A DNA stretch of 64,000 nucleotides, taken from assembly GCA_029289265.1 (NCBI GenBank), contig JARFTX010000013.1, forward strand, positions 1 to 64,000. Reading direction: 5' to 3'. The notes under the pieces were generated by a model. That model did no database searches. It was not told the origin of the DNA and worked only from the letters and a program-made list of their open reading frames with translations. The DNA comes from Gammaproteobacteria bacterium. Lineage in GTDB: Bacteria; Pseudomonadota; Gammaproteobacteria; Burkholderiales; Rhodocyclaceae. Below, piece after piece: positions 8,463 through 17,251 of the stretch. The first letter of the stretch is position 1. The number at the start of each line of letters is the position of its first letter. The position numbers and the translations under genes were made by a program.

Positions 8463-10436
8463 ATGTCCTGCTTCGCCCTGCTCGATGACCTTCTGGCCCC
8501 GCCCGACAGGGCGGCGAGCCGGCTCTACACCGGCTTCGCCCGCGAGGTGCGCTGTGACGAGCCGACGCAGCTCGAGGCGGCCTGGGGCAAGGTCGAGGCC
8601 GCGCAGGCCGCGGGGCTTCACGCCGTCGTGCTCGCCGACTATGAGTGGGGCGCACGCTTGGCGGGGATCAACTCGGCCCCTCGGGCGCCCGGCCCCGAAG
8701 GCGTGAAGCCGGGCTCGCCCGATGCCAACGTCAATCGCCGGGGGGCGCTGCGCGTCCTGCTGTTCGAGCGGCTGGCGCGGCTGCGCCGTGACGAGGTCGA
8801 TGCCTGGCTCGCCGCGCTCGAAGGCGAGTCCGCACCGGCCCCGGCTGGCATCATGAACCTGTGCGCGAGCGTCGGCCGCGACGACTTCTGCGCCGCGATC
8901 GAACGTGTCCACGCGGCAATCCGCGAGGGCGAGACCTACCAGGTCAATTACACGCTGCGCCTGGATTTCGACGCCTACGGACCGCCCGTGGCGCTCTACC
9001 GGCGCCTGCGCACGGCGCAGCCGGTCGCCTACGGGGCACTCGTTGCGCTGCCCATCGGCCCGACCGGACACGGCGAGCCGGAGTACGTCCTGTCGTGCTC
9101 GCCCGAGCTGTTTCTCCGCCACGAAGCGGGGCGCCTGATCGCGCGGCCGATGAAGGGCACGGCGGCGCGCGCCGTCGACGCCGGCGAGGATGCGCGCGCG
9201 GCGCGCGCCCTCGCCAACGACCCGAAGAACCGCGCCGAGAACCTGATGATCGTGGACCTCTTGCGCAACGATCTCGGCCGCGTCGCCGAGACAGGCAGCG
9301 TGCGCGTGCCGGCGCTGTTCACGGTCGAGCCCTACCCGACCGTGTTCCAGATGACGTCGACCGTCCAGGCGACGTTGCCGCCAGAGACGGGGTTCCCCGC
9401 CGTGCTGCGCGCGCTCTTTCCCTGCGGCTCGATCACCGGCGCGCCCAAGCACCGCACGATGCAGCTCATCGCCGAGCTCGAGACCGAACCGCGCGGGCTC
9501 TACACCGGCGGCATCGGCTGGATCGACGCGCCGCCCGCGGACCGGCGCTGCGGCGACTTCTGCCTGTCGGTCGCGATCCGCACGCTCGCCCTCGGCGCCG
9601 CGCGCGGCGGCCTGCGGCCCGGCCGCCTCGGCGTCGGCGCCGGCATCGTGATCGACAGCCGCGCGGACGCCGAGTACGCCGAGACGCTGCTGAAGGCGCG
9701 CTTTGTAACCACGCTCGATCCGGGCTTCGCGCTTTTCGAGACCCTGCACGCAACGCGCGACGGCGTGCGCCACCTCGAACGCCATCTCGCGCGCCTGGCG
9801 GCGAGCGCGGCGATGCTCGGATTCACCTGCGAGGTGGGCGCACTGCGCGCCTCGATTGCGGCGCGCCTTGCCGCACTGCCCGGCGACGAGCCCTGCCGGA
9901 TGCGCCTGCAGCTCGAACGCGACGGCACGCACCGCGTCGAGGTCCACGCGCTCAAGCCGCTGCCGGCGGTCGACGACGCGCCTGTCGAAACGAGATTTGC
10001 GCTGGGCGCCGCAGCCGCGCCGACCGCGCCCGTGGCCACCGTTCGCCTGCTGCTCGCGGACGAGCCCATCGACGCCGACGATCCCCTGTTGCGCCACAAG
10101 ACCACCCGCCGGGCCCGCTACGACGACGCGATCCGCGCCGCCGAGGCGCACGGCGCCTTCGACATACTGTACTTCAACCGCTCGGGCGAGCTCGCCGAAG
10201 GCGCCCGCAGCAACGTCTTCGTGCGACTGGACGGCCGCTGGCTCACGCCACCGCTCAAAGCCGGCGTGCTGCCCGGGGTGATGCGCGCCGTGCTGCTCGA
10301 CGATCCCGCCTGGGACGCACGCGAGGCCCGCATCACGCGCGCCGATCTCGCGCGCGCCGAGCGCATCGTGGTGTGCAACGCCCTGCGCGGAGTGCTCGAC
10401 GCGAGGCTGGTCGAGCCCTGCACGAGCGCCGTCTAG
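8463..10436 (+). CDS. pabBC: Fused aminodeoxychorismate synthase component I / aminodeoxychorismate lyase
   Basis: This 657-residue fusion has an N-terminal chorismate-binding half (PabB; YQVNYTLRL, the GTAARAVDAG stretch and CGSITGAPKHRTMQ) and a C-terminal class IV aminotransferase-fold half (PabC; KTTRRARYDDAIRAAE with the PLP-binding Lys, then YFNRSGELAEGARSN). Together with a glutaminase it makes 4-aminobenzoate from chorismate. 4-Aminobenzoate is needed for folate, and also for H4MPT, where it is joined to phosphoribosyl pyrophosphate. Its place right after fhcC, as in other methylotroph clusters, suggests supply for H4MPT. ATG 8463 is chosen; an in-frame GTG at 8448 is an alternative. 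Confidence 0.93.
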   Translation: MSCFALLDDLLAPPDRAASRLYTGFAREVRCDEPTQLEAAWGKVEAAQAAGLHAVVLADYEWGARLAGINSAPRAPGPEGVKPGSPDANVNRRGALRVLLFERLARLRRDEVDAWLAALEGESAPAPAGIMNLCASVGRDDFCAAIERVHAAIREGETYQVNYTLRLDFDAYGPPVALYRRLRTAQPVAYGALVALPIGPTGHGEPEYVLSCSPELFLRHEAGRLIARPMKGTAARAVDAGEDARAARALANDPKNRAENLMIVDLLRNDLGRVAETGSVRVPALFTVEPYPTVFQMTSTVQATLPPETGFPAVLRALFPCGSITGAPKHRTMQLIAELETEPRGLYTGGIGWIDAPPADRRCGDFCLSVAIRTLALGAARGGLRPGRLGVGAGIVIDSRADAEYAETLLKARFVTTLDPGFALFETLHATRDGVRHLERHLARLAASAAMLGFTCEVGALRASIAARLAALPGDEPCRMRLQLERDGTHRVEVHALKPLPAVDDAPVETRFALGAAAAPTAPVATVRLLLADEPIDADDPLLRHKTTRRARYDDAIRAAEAHGAFDILYFNRSGELAEGARSNVFVRLDGRWLTPPLKAGVLPGVMRAVLLDDPAWDAREARITRADLARAERIVVCNALRGVLDARLVEPCTSAV

Positions 10437-10447
10437 GCGGACCACCG

Positions 10448-11119
10448 ATGGCCCGCCTCGCCCTCTTCGACCTCGACCATACGCTGATTCCGTTCGACAG
10501 CAGCGCCGTCTGGTTCGACTACCTGATCGGGCGCGGCATCGAACCGCCCGCGGTGGCCGCCGACTACCTCGACATCTGCCGGCGCTACCTGCGCGGCGAA
10601 GCGGGCGTCGAGGCCCTGCTCGGCTTCGTCGCGGCAAGTCTCGCGCGCCACAATCAGGCCGAGTTGGAGGCCTGGCGCCGCGCCTTCACCGCCGAACTCC
10701 CCGCCCGCATCCCGGCCGCCACCCATGCACTGGTCGAACGGCATCGCGCTGCCGGCGAGCTGTGCTGCATCGTCACCGCGACCTGCCGCTTCGTCGCCGA
10801 GCCCTTCGCCGCCGCGCTCGGCATCGAGCACCTGGTCGCGAGCGAGCTCGAATGCGAGGGGATACGCTTCACGGGGCGGCTCGACGGGCCACCCTGCCAC
10901 CGCGACGGCAAGCCGGCGCGCGTCGAGCGCTGGGTACAGCGACTGGGGCTGGCCGCGGACGCGCTCGCCGGCGCGAGCTTTTACTCGGACTCGGCGAGCG
11001 ACCTGCCGCTGCTCGAGCGCGTCGCCGAACCGGTCGCGGTCGCCCCCGACGCGCGCCTGCGCGCCCACGCCGAGCGATGCGGCTGGCGCATCGTCGAACG
11101 CTTGGACGAGGCGGGCTAG
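10448..11119 (+). CDS. HAD-superfamily IB hydrolase (SerB-like phosphatase)
   Basis: This 223-residue phosphatase begins MARLALFDLDHTLIPFDSS, with the nucleophile in DLDHT. It has the Thr motif CCIVTATCRF near residue 105 and the acidic motif YSDSASDLPLL near residue 180. The subfamily includes phosphoserine- and phosphomonoester-hydrolysing enzymes. The substrate cannot be read from sequence. As the gene sits between pabBC and folKP, a dephosphorylation step in pterin or carrier synthesis is possible. It lies 11 bases after pabBC. Its TAG stop lies inside the palindrome GCGGGCTAGCCCGC that begins the inverted repeat described separately. Confidence 0.85.
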   Translation: MARLALFDLDHTLIPFDSSAVWFDYLIGRGIEPPAVAADYLDICRRYLRGEAGVEALLGFVAASLARHNQAELEAWRRAFTAELPARIPAATHALVERHRAAGELCCIVTATCRFVAEPFAAALGIEHLVASELECEGIRFTGRLDGPPCHRDGKPARVERWVQRLGLAADALAGASFYSDSASDLPLLERVAEPVAVAPDARLRAHAERCGWRIVERLDEAG

Positions 11120-11298
11120 CCCGCATTTCTCACACCGTCGCGTCGCGAGGGCGTCGAGACGCCGGCGTGGCGGGCCGCACGCACCGAGGGGCGGCGAAGG
11201 CGTAGTCGAACTACGTCGAGCCGGCCCGCAGGGAGTACGGCCCGCCACGGCGAGCGTATCGGCGGCCGCAGCAGCGAGGGTGTGAGGAATGCGGGCTA
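11111..11298. repeat. Large imperfect palindrome filling a convergent intergenic region (MITE-like)
   Basis: The whole gap between two convergent genes is an inverted repeat. The outer arms at about 11118-11141 and 11275-11297 match with few mismatches (CTCACACC against GGTGTGAG, CCCGCATT against AATGCGGG). An inner pair shares CGTGGCGGGCCG and its complement, and the centre is the hairpin CGTAG-TCGAA-CTACG. The tips supply the stop codons of both neighbouring genes. The RNA would fold into a long hairpin from either side, so it may act as a two-way terminator. The build suggests a miniature mobile element. Confidence 0.7.
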
Positions 11299-12573
11299 AG
11301 CCTCCAGATGCGACCAGCCGCGGTAGGCGGCCGCGTGCCGCGGCACGTCGTGCACGCGCAGGATATCCACGCCCTGCGCACAGAGACTCAAGGACGCACC
11401 GACGGTGGCGAGGTCCTTGTCCTCGATCGCCAGGCTCGAGAAACTCTTCATGAAGGACTTGCGCGAGTGCCCCACCAGCACGCGCAACCCATGGCGGCGC
11501 AGGCGCCCGGCGCCGCGCAGCAGCGCGAGCGACTGCAGCGCGTCCTTGCCGAAGCCGATGCCGGGATCGAAGACGATGCGGTTCAGGTCGAGCCCGGCCT
11601 TGTCCCAGGCCTCGAGCCGCTCGGTGAGCCAAGCCTCGAGCGCCTCGACCGGATCGCAGCCGCGCGGCAGCGTCACGGCGGGATCGGCCGGCACCGTCAG
11701 GCTGTGCATCGCGATCCAGTCGACACCGCTGTCCTTGGCCAGCTCGATCATCGCCGGCTCGGTCAGCCCGCCGACGTCGTTGATGAGATCGACCCCGAGG
11801 TCGAGCGCCCGCCAGGCGGTCTCCGGGTGGTAGGTATCCACGCTGACGAGCGGCCGCAGATCGGCACCGCGATGGCGGTCGATCAGGCGCTCGAGCACGG
11901 GCGCAAGGCGGGCCCACTCTTCGTCGGGCGAGACGGCCTTCGCACCCGGCCGGGTCGACTCGCCACCGACGTCGAGGATGTGCGCGCCGGCCTCGAGCAT
12001 CTCCGCGACGTGCGCATCGAGCGCCATCTCGTCGCTAAAACGGCCGCCGTCGCTGAAGGAGTCGGGGGTCACATTGACGATCCCCATCCACAGCGGCACC
12101 GGGCGGCCCAGCTCTACCGAGCAGTCGAGCACCGTACGCCCGCCGAGTCCCGGGACCTGAAGGCGCGGCACCAGTGCCGCGAGCGGAGTGAGCACGAACT
12201 GCCGGCGCGACAGGTCGCGGTGGGGAATCGTCAGCGTCGGGGTGTCGATGCGGCGCTCGTCCCACAGCAGGATGTCGATGTCGATGGTTCGCGGCGCCCA
12301 GCGCGCCGCGTCGCCACGCCCCATGCCACGCTGGATCGCGACGATCCACTCGTACAGTTGCTCGGGCTCGGCGTCGACCTCGCACTCGATGGCGAGATTG
12401 AGATAAGGCAGGTTCCAGTCCGGCGTCGCACCGGGCGGCAGCAGCGCGGGCGTTTCGACGACCGGGGAGATTCTGCTTACCCGCACGCCGAGGGCGCGCA
12501 AGAGCCCGATCGCCTCGGCCAGATGACCGCGCCGATCGCCTAGGTTGGAACCCAGCCCGAGATAGACCGCCAT
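11296..12573 (-). CDS. folKP: Fused HPPK-DHPS (pterin pyrophosphokinase / dihydropteroate synthase)
   Basis: The 425-residue protein joins two enzymes. Residues 1-160 are HPPK (VYLGLGSNLGDRRGHL, then RWAPRTIDIDILLWD). Residues 165-425 are DHPS-like (MGIVNVTPDSFSDGG, LDVGGESTRPG, DPGIGFGKD, VGHSRKSF). HPPK activates hydroxymethylpterin; DHPS couples it to 4-aminobenzoate or, in H4MPT synthesis, a DHPS-like enzyme couples it to the ribosyl-aminobenzene. Given fhc and pabBC alongside, a dedicated H4MPT role is a reasonable inference, but ordinary folate synthesis cannot be excluded. The start at 12573 gives the usual HPPK N-terminus. It lies 19 bases after the small gene upstream. Confidence 0.88.
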   Translation of the reverse strand: MAVYLGLGSNLGDRRGHLAEAIGLLRALGVRVSRISPVVETPALLPPGATPDWNLPYLNLAIECEVDAEPEQLYEWIVAIQRGMGRGDAARWAPRTIDIDILLWDERRIDTPTLTIPHRDLSRRQFVLTPLAALVPRLQVPGLGGRTVLDCSVELGRPVPLWMGIVNVTPDSFSDGGRFSDEMALDAHVAEMLEAGAHILDVGGESTRPGAKAVSPDEEWARLAPVLERLIDRHRGADLRPLVSVDTYHPETAWRALDLGVDLINDVGGLTEPAMIELAKDSGVDWIAMHSLTVPADPAVTLPRGCDPVEALEAWLTERLEAWDKAGLDLNRIVFDPGIGFGKDALQSLALLRGAGRLRRHGLRVLVGHSRKSFMKSFSSLAIEDKDLATVGASLSLCAQGVDILRVHDVPRHAAAYRGWSHLEA

Positions 12574-12592
12574 GAACCGACCCGAGACGGTC

Positions 12593-12913
12593 TCAACCGC
12601 CGCCGAGCTTGCGCAGCAAGCGCCCGAACCAGCTCGTCGGCTCGTCGCGCGAGCGTGCGCCGGCATCGGCGACCGCCGCGAGCGCAGGCTCCCGTGGCTG
12701 AGCCTTCGGCGCGGCCGTCCGCTCCGGCGCGGCCCGCGCGGTCACGGCGGCCACTACGCCGACAGACGGGGCGTCGAGCGCCGCGGCGAGCCGCTGCAGA
12801 TAGTGGCGACGCAACACCGACTCTTCGGGGATCGCCGGCAGGCCCAGCGACATGGCGCGCTGCTCGAAATGTCTTCGCAGTACGGAATCCGTGGGAATGG
12901 CCAGATCGCTCAT
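12593..12913 (-). CDS. Hypothetical protein with duplicated SVLRRH motif
   Basis: This 106-residue protein has no recognised family. Its N-terminal part holds two similar units about 28 residues apart, PTDSVLRRHFEQR and PEESVLRRHYLQR, followed by an Ala/Pro-rich low-complexity middle and a short basic C-terminus (WFGRLLRKLGGG). The ATG at 12913 is preferred because GAGGAG lies at the right distance upstream; an earlier ATG exists at 12967. It is 19 bases upstream of folKP on the same strand and probably co-transcribed with it. There is no signal peptide or membrane segment. Confidence 0.65.
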   Translation of the reverse strand: MSDLAIPTDSVLRRHFEQRAMSLGLPAIPEESVLRRHYLQRLAAALDAPSVGVVAAVTARAAPERTAAPKAQPREPALAAVADAGARSRDEPTSWFGRLLRKLGGG

Positions 12914-12988
12914 GACGTGACGCTCCTCTTCAAGGCTGCGCCGGACCTTACGCAGTTTTCGTGCCACAGTCCAGCGCGGCCGGGGCGA

Positions 12989-15028
12989 TCACCGCGCGAC
13001 CGCCCTGCGCCCGAGCTTGCGGTAGAGCGTATTGCGGCTGACCCCGAGGCGGCGTGCCGCTTCGGAGACGTTGCCGCCGACCTCCCGGATCGCCGCCGCC
13101 ATCAACTCCAGCTCGATCTCGTCGAGGCTTCGCACGGACGCCGCGGCATCGGCTGCGGCATTCGCCTGCTCTTCGGGCGCGGCCTCTCCGGTCTCGCCCC
13201 GCGATCCGGCATCGGCCGCACTGTCCACGACGAAGAGCCCTTCCGGCAGGTGATCGGGAAGGATCTCCTTCTCGTCGTCCTCCATCAGCGCAAGCGACAG
13301 CCGGATCACATTGTGCAACTGCCGGATGTTGCCGGGCCAGACGTGACGCGCGAAGAATCGCATCACCGCGTCGCTGACGATCACCTCGCCATGCCGCGCC
13401 GGGTCGATCTCGGAGGCCAGGATCCGGCCCACCAGGGTACGGATGTCGCTGCGCTCGCGCAGCGGCGGCAGCGTCACGGTGAGGCCGTCCACCCGGTAGT
13501 ACAAGTCCTCGCGAAACTCGCCCTTCGCGACCGCGTCCGCAAGCACCCGGTGCGTCGCGCAGATCAGCGACACGTCGACCGGCACCGCCTTCAGTCCGCC
13601 GATGGGCACGACGCTGCGCTCCTGCAGCACGCGCAGCAGGCGCGCCTGCATGCCGAGCGGCATGTCGCCGATCTCGTCGAGAAAGAGTGTGCCGCCGTGC
13701 GCCTGCTGGATCTTGCCGACCGCACCCTCGCGCCGCGCCCCGGTGAAGGCGCCGCCGACATAGCCGAAGAGCTCGGACTCGATCAGCGTCTCGGGAATCG
13801 CGGCACAGTTCAGCGCGACGAACGGCCCCGATGCGCGCGGGCCGCTATTGTGGAAGGCGCGTGCGAAAAGCTCCTTGCCGACCCCCGACTCACCCTGGAT
13901 CAGCAGCGGGATATCCTTGCCCGCAATGCGCCGCGCCCGGTCGATCGCGCGCTGCAGGGCGCCGTCGCCGGTCGCGAGCGCTTCGAGCGTGGAGTGCGCG
14001 ACCTCGCGCGCCCCCGCGACGGCCGCCGGCCGAGTTGCCGCGGCAGGCGACGGCGGCTCCAGCTCCGCCGCAGCGCCACCGCTCTTCGCCGTTGCACGCG
14101 GGCCGAGACCCCGCATCTGCACATAGAGCGCCCCGCCGTGGCGCAATTCGAGCTTGAGCAGCGAGCGTGACGCACCCGCGGCCCGATCGAAGATTGCCCC
14201 CAGGCTCAGCTTGAACAGGCTGGCGAAGCTCTGCGTCGGACTCACCCCGGCCTCGGCGAACCACTCCCGCGCCACCGGGTTGGCACCGAGTATCCAGCCG
14301 TCGGTGCTGATCGCGATCAACGCCTCCTGCAAGGTGCCGATGTACTCCGGCCGGGAATGGAAGGCGACCAGAATCTCTTTCTGGTGCTCGATCTCGAACA
14401 AGCGACGCTCCAGCAACTGCACTGAAAGGCGCACCAGCCCCAGGGTGTGGTTCTGCGAACCGCGATAGTCGCCCGAGATGTCGAATACGCCGAGCGGCTT
14501 GCCGCGCGGATCGAAGACCGGCGCCGCGCTGCAGGTCAGGAAACCGTAGCGCGAGAAGTAATGCTCGGAGCCGAACACTTCCAGCGGCGCACCCTCGATC
14601 AATGCCGTGCCGATGCCGTTGGTGCCGCGCACCTCCTCGCTCCAGCAGGCGCCGGGTTGCAACGCGACGCGCTCGGCGCGGTCGACGAAGCTCGCATCGC
14701 CGAGGCTGTGAATGATCATGCCGTCCACGTCGGCCAGGATGACCATGCTGCCGGAGGCCCGGATCTGGTTGAAGACGTGCTCCATGACGCCGCTCGCCTG
14801 CTCGAGCAGGCCCGCGTTGCGCTCGCGCGACTCGGCCAGCCGCACCCGCGCAGCACCGTCGATGCCGAGCCCGCCGGCGGGATCGAGCCCGCTTCGGCGG
14901 CAGCGCTGCCACGATCGGAGTATCGCCTCGGAGATGGCGCCTTCTGGTTCCGCACCCTCGATGAAGAACTGGCGCCGCGCAGCATCGAGCCGCTGACCGC
15001 GCGCCTCCCACAACTGGGGTAGGCCCAT
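12989..15028 (-). CDS. Sigma54-dependent transcriptional activator (AcoR-like)
   Basis: This 679-residue enhancer-binding regulator has an N-terminal GAF sensor (about residues 60-210) and a PAS-like stretch around 230-320. Its AAA+ domain has Walker A GESGVGKE near residue 380 and the sigma54-contacting GAFTGA loop near 425. A Fis-type helix-turn-helix closes the protein (NVSEAARRLGVSRNTLYRKL). GAFTGA is intact, so activation of RpoN promoters is expected. The start is set by AGGAGGAG at 15032-15039. It is divergent from the formate dehydrogenase operon, which has a perfect sigma54 promoter, and similar promoters precede xoxF and other operons here. The ligand is unknown; a C1 compound is likely from context. 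Confidence 0.9.
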   Translation of the reverse strand: MGLPQLWEARGQRLDAARRQFFIEGAEPEGAISEAILRSWQRCRRSGLDPAGGLGIDGAARVRLAESRERNAGLLEQASGVMEHVFNQIRASGSMVILADVDGMIIHSLGDASFVDRAERVALQPGACWSEEVRGTNGIGTALIEGAPLEVFGSEHYFSRYGFLTCSAAPVFDPRGKPLGVFDISGDYRGSQNHTLGLVRLSVQLLERRLFEIEHQKEILVAFHSRPEYIGTLQEALIAISTDGWILGANPVAREWFAEAGVSPTQSFASLFKLSLGAIFDRAAGASRSLLKLELRHGGALYVQMRGLGPRATAKSGGAAAELEPPSPAAATRPAAVAGAREVAHSTLEALATGDGALQRAIDRARRIAGKDIPLLIQGESGVGKELFARAFHNSGPRASGPFVALNCAAIPETLIESELFGYVGGAFTGARREGAVGKIQQAHGGTLFLDEIGDMPLGMQARLLRVLQERSVVPIGGLKAVPVDVSLICATHRVLADAVAKGEFREDLYYRVDGLTVTLPPLRERSDIRTLVGRILASEIDPARHGEVIVSDAVMRFFARHVWPGNIRQLHNVIRLSLALMEDDEKEILPDHLPEGLFVVDSAADAGSRGETGEAAPEEQANAAADAAASVRSLDEIELELMAAAIREVGGNVSEAARRLGVSRNTLYRKLGRRAVAR

Positions 15029-15209
15029 CGTCTCCTCCTGTCCGGGCACGGGCCGCTCTGGGTCACCGCACCGGGTGGTCGTCTTGTCATTCCCGCCGAT
15101 GCCCATCGCGGGAGCCAACCGGCGCACGCACCGCAAAGGCTCGCGCGACCGGCCCGGCCAGCACCCCTGCCTTGCGCCCACGCACAGCATGGCGTCGTTT
15201 CTTATGCGT

Positions 15210-15217
15210 CAAAAAGT
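15210..15217 (+). promoter_or_regulatory. Possible upstream activator site (CAAAAAGT) of the formate dehydrogenase operon
   Basis: CAAAAAGT followed by AGCACCTG resembles the direct repeat CAAAAAGTGACAYGTG upstream of xoxF. It is flanked by an inverted pair, GCGTCA and TGACGC (15206-15239). It lies about 130 bases upstream of the sigma54 promoter, a normal distance for an enhancer-binding activator. Only one copy is present and the match is partial. Confidence 0.4.
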
Positions 15218-15348
15218 AGCACCTGTACCTTGCTGACGCAAATGATTCTTGCCCATACTGGACTGATGGAGGGCGGGCCGACGACCATGCTCGGGGCACG
15301 ATCGCCGGGCCTGTCCGCAGCCGACCGGCGGGATCGCGGCGGATCGCG

Positions 15349-15363
15349 TGGCACGATGCTTGC
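15349..15363 (+). promoter_or_regulatory. Sigma54 (RpoN) promoter of the formate dehydrogenase operon
   Basis: TGGCACG-ATGC-TTGC fits the -24/-12 consensus exactly, with the conserved GG and GC at the correct spacing. The predicted transcript would start about 15376, roughly 155 bases before the first gene. The divergent regulator at 12989-15028 is a sigma54 activator. The rest of the 500-base gap (15029-15529) shows no gene that I can support. Confidence 0.85.
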
Positions 15364-15529
15364 CTCCGAAGTTGGCCTTGCCACCCAGGCGGACGGCGCG
15401 AGCGCAGTCGGCCGCAAGCGCTCCGCGCGGCGGTCCCGGGCGACGACCCGGTTTCCCGACCGAACCCGAACGGACACCTCACAGGTGCCCTCGCACTTTG
15501 CCCAATTCAGGATCCACATTGACGAGCTC

Positions 15530-17251
15530 ATGACGACTTCGACGACCCAGCGGCCCGCCAAGGCCGCCCGCGGCACCCAGCGCGGCCGCCAGCCCGAGAC
15601 CGAGGCGCTGCGCGAGGTGGAAGCTCTGCTCGGCGACGCGCCGCGACGCCGCGACCTGCTGATCGAGCACCTGCACGCGCTCCAGGACCACTACGGGCAT
15701 CTCGCCCTGAGCCACCTGCGCGCGCTCGCGCAGTGGATGAATCTGCCGATGGCGGCGGTCTACGAGACCGCGACCTTCTACGCCCACTTCGACATTGTTC
15801 GCGACGGCGCAACGCCCCCGCCCGAGGTCACGATCCGCGTGTGCGACTCGCTGACGTGCGAGCTCGCCGGCGCCCAGGCGCTGCGCCGGGCGCTCGTCGC
15901 CGGAACCGATCCGGCCCAGGTGCGCGTGCTGCGCGCGCCCTGCATGGGCCGCTGCGAGGCCGCGCCGATTGCCGAGATCGGCCACCGCCACATCGGCCAC
16001 GCGACGCCCGAGCGCGTACTGCACGCACTCGCGGCGGGCGAGCGCGAACCCGAGCCGATCGCCTGGCAGCGGCTCGACGCCTGTCGGGCCGCGGGCGGCT
16101 ACCGGCTGCTCGACGACTGTCGCGCCGGCAAGGTCACGGCCGAGCAGTTGAGCCGCGTGATCGAGGCCGCCGGCCTGCGCGGCCTCGGCGGCGCGGGCTT
16201 TCCGACCTTTCGCAAGTGGCAGTTCGTGCGCGCCGAACCCGCCCCCCGCTATGTCGTCATCAACGCCGACGAGGGCGAGCCGGGCACCTTCAAGGACCGC
16301 TTCTACCTGGAGCGGGCGCCGCACTGCTTCCTGGAAGGGGCGCTCGTGAGCGCCTGGGCGGTCGAGGCCGAGACGGTCTGGATCTACCTGCGCGACGAGT
16401 ACCCGGGCCTGCACCGGGTGCTGCGAGAGGCGATCGCCGAGCTCGAGGCGGCCGGCCTCGCCGCGCCCGGCTCGATCGTGCTGCGCCGCGGCGCCGGCGC
16501 CTACATCTGCGGCGAGGAGTCGGCGCTGATCGAATCGCTCGAAGGCAAGCCCGGCAAGCCGCGCCACCGCCCGCCCTTCGTCGCTCAGAAGGGGCTGTTC
16601 GACCGCCCCACCCTCGTGAACAACGTCGAGACCGTCTACTGGATCCCGATCCTGTACGAGCGCGGCGCCGACTGGTTCGCCAGCCAGGGCCGTCACGGCC
16701 GCAAGGGCTTGCGCAGCTTCTCGGTGTCGGGCCGCGTCAAGCGCCCGGGCGTGCATCTCGCCCCGGCCGGCATCACCCTGCGGGAGCTCATCGACGAGTT
16801 CTGCGGCGGCATGGCCGACGGACACCGGCTGCTCGCCTACCTGCCGGGCGGAGCCTCGGGCGGGCTGCTGCCGGCCGCCAAGGCCGGCATCCCGCTCGAC
16901 TTCGACACCTTGCAGGCCGAGGACTGCTTCATCGGCTCAGCCGCGGTGATCGTCGTCTCCGACCGCGACGACCTGCGCGCGGTGGCGAAGAATCTGATGG
17001 CCTTCTTCGCCGACGAGTCCTGCGGCCAGTGCACGCCCTGCCGCGTCGGCACCGAGAAGATGCTGAAACTGCTCGAGCGCGACGAATGGGATGCAGGCGA
17101 GTTGCGCCGGCTCGCCCGGGTCATGCAGGACGCTTCGATCTGCGGACTGGGCCAGGCGGCGCCGAACCCGGTGCTGGGACTGCTGCGCCACTTCCCCGCG
17201 CGGCTCGCCGAGCAGGGCGTGACGGTGCGCGAAGGAGGCGCGGCGCAATGA
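15530..17251 (+). CDS. fdh1B: NAD-dependent formate dehydrogenase, fused gamma-beta subunit (FdsG-FdsB type)
   Basis: The 573-residue protein fuses a NuoE-like N-terminus (about 20-175; 2Fe-2S cysteines in RVCDSLTCELAG and APCMGRCEAAP) to a NuoF-like part. The NuoF part has the FMN loop GLRGLGGAGFPTFRKW, NADEGEPGTFKDR, and a 4Fe-4S site in SCGQCTPCRVGTEK. It passes electrons from the alpha subunit through FeS centres and FMN to NAD+. The length matches the Fdh1B-type fused subunit of methylotrophs (about 572 residues). It is separate FdsG and FdsB in many other bacteria. It overlaps the alpha gene by four bases (ATGA). The ribosome site is weak. Confidence 0.93.
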   Translation: MTTSTTQRPAKAARGTQRGRQPETEALREVEALLGDAPRRRDLLIEHLHALQDHYGHLALSHLRALAQWMNLPMAAVYETATFYAHFDIVRDGATPPPEVTIRVCDSLTCELAGAQALRRALVAGTDPAQVRVLRAPCMGRCEAAPIAEIGHRHIGHATPERVLHALAAGEREPEPIAWQRLDACRAAGGYRLLDDCRAGKVTAEQLSRVIEAAGLRGLGGAGFPTFRKWQFVRAEPAPRYVVINADEGEPGTFKDRFYLERAPHCFLEGALVSAWAVEAETVWIYLRDEYPGLHRVLREAIAELEAAGLAAPGSIVLRRGAGAYICGEESALIESLEGKPGKPRHRPPFVAQKGLFDRPTLVNNVETVYWIPILYERGADWFASQGRHGRKGLRSFSVSGRVKRPGVHLAPAGITLRELIDEFCGGMADGHRLLAYLPGGASGGLLPAAKAGIPLDFDTLQAEDCFIGSAAVIVVSDRDDLRAVAKNLMAFFADESCGQCTPCRVGTEKMLKLLERDEWDAGELRRLARVMQDASICGLGQAAPNPVLGLLRHFPARLAEQGVTVREGGAAQ

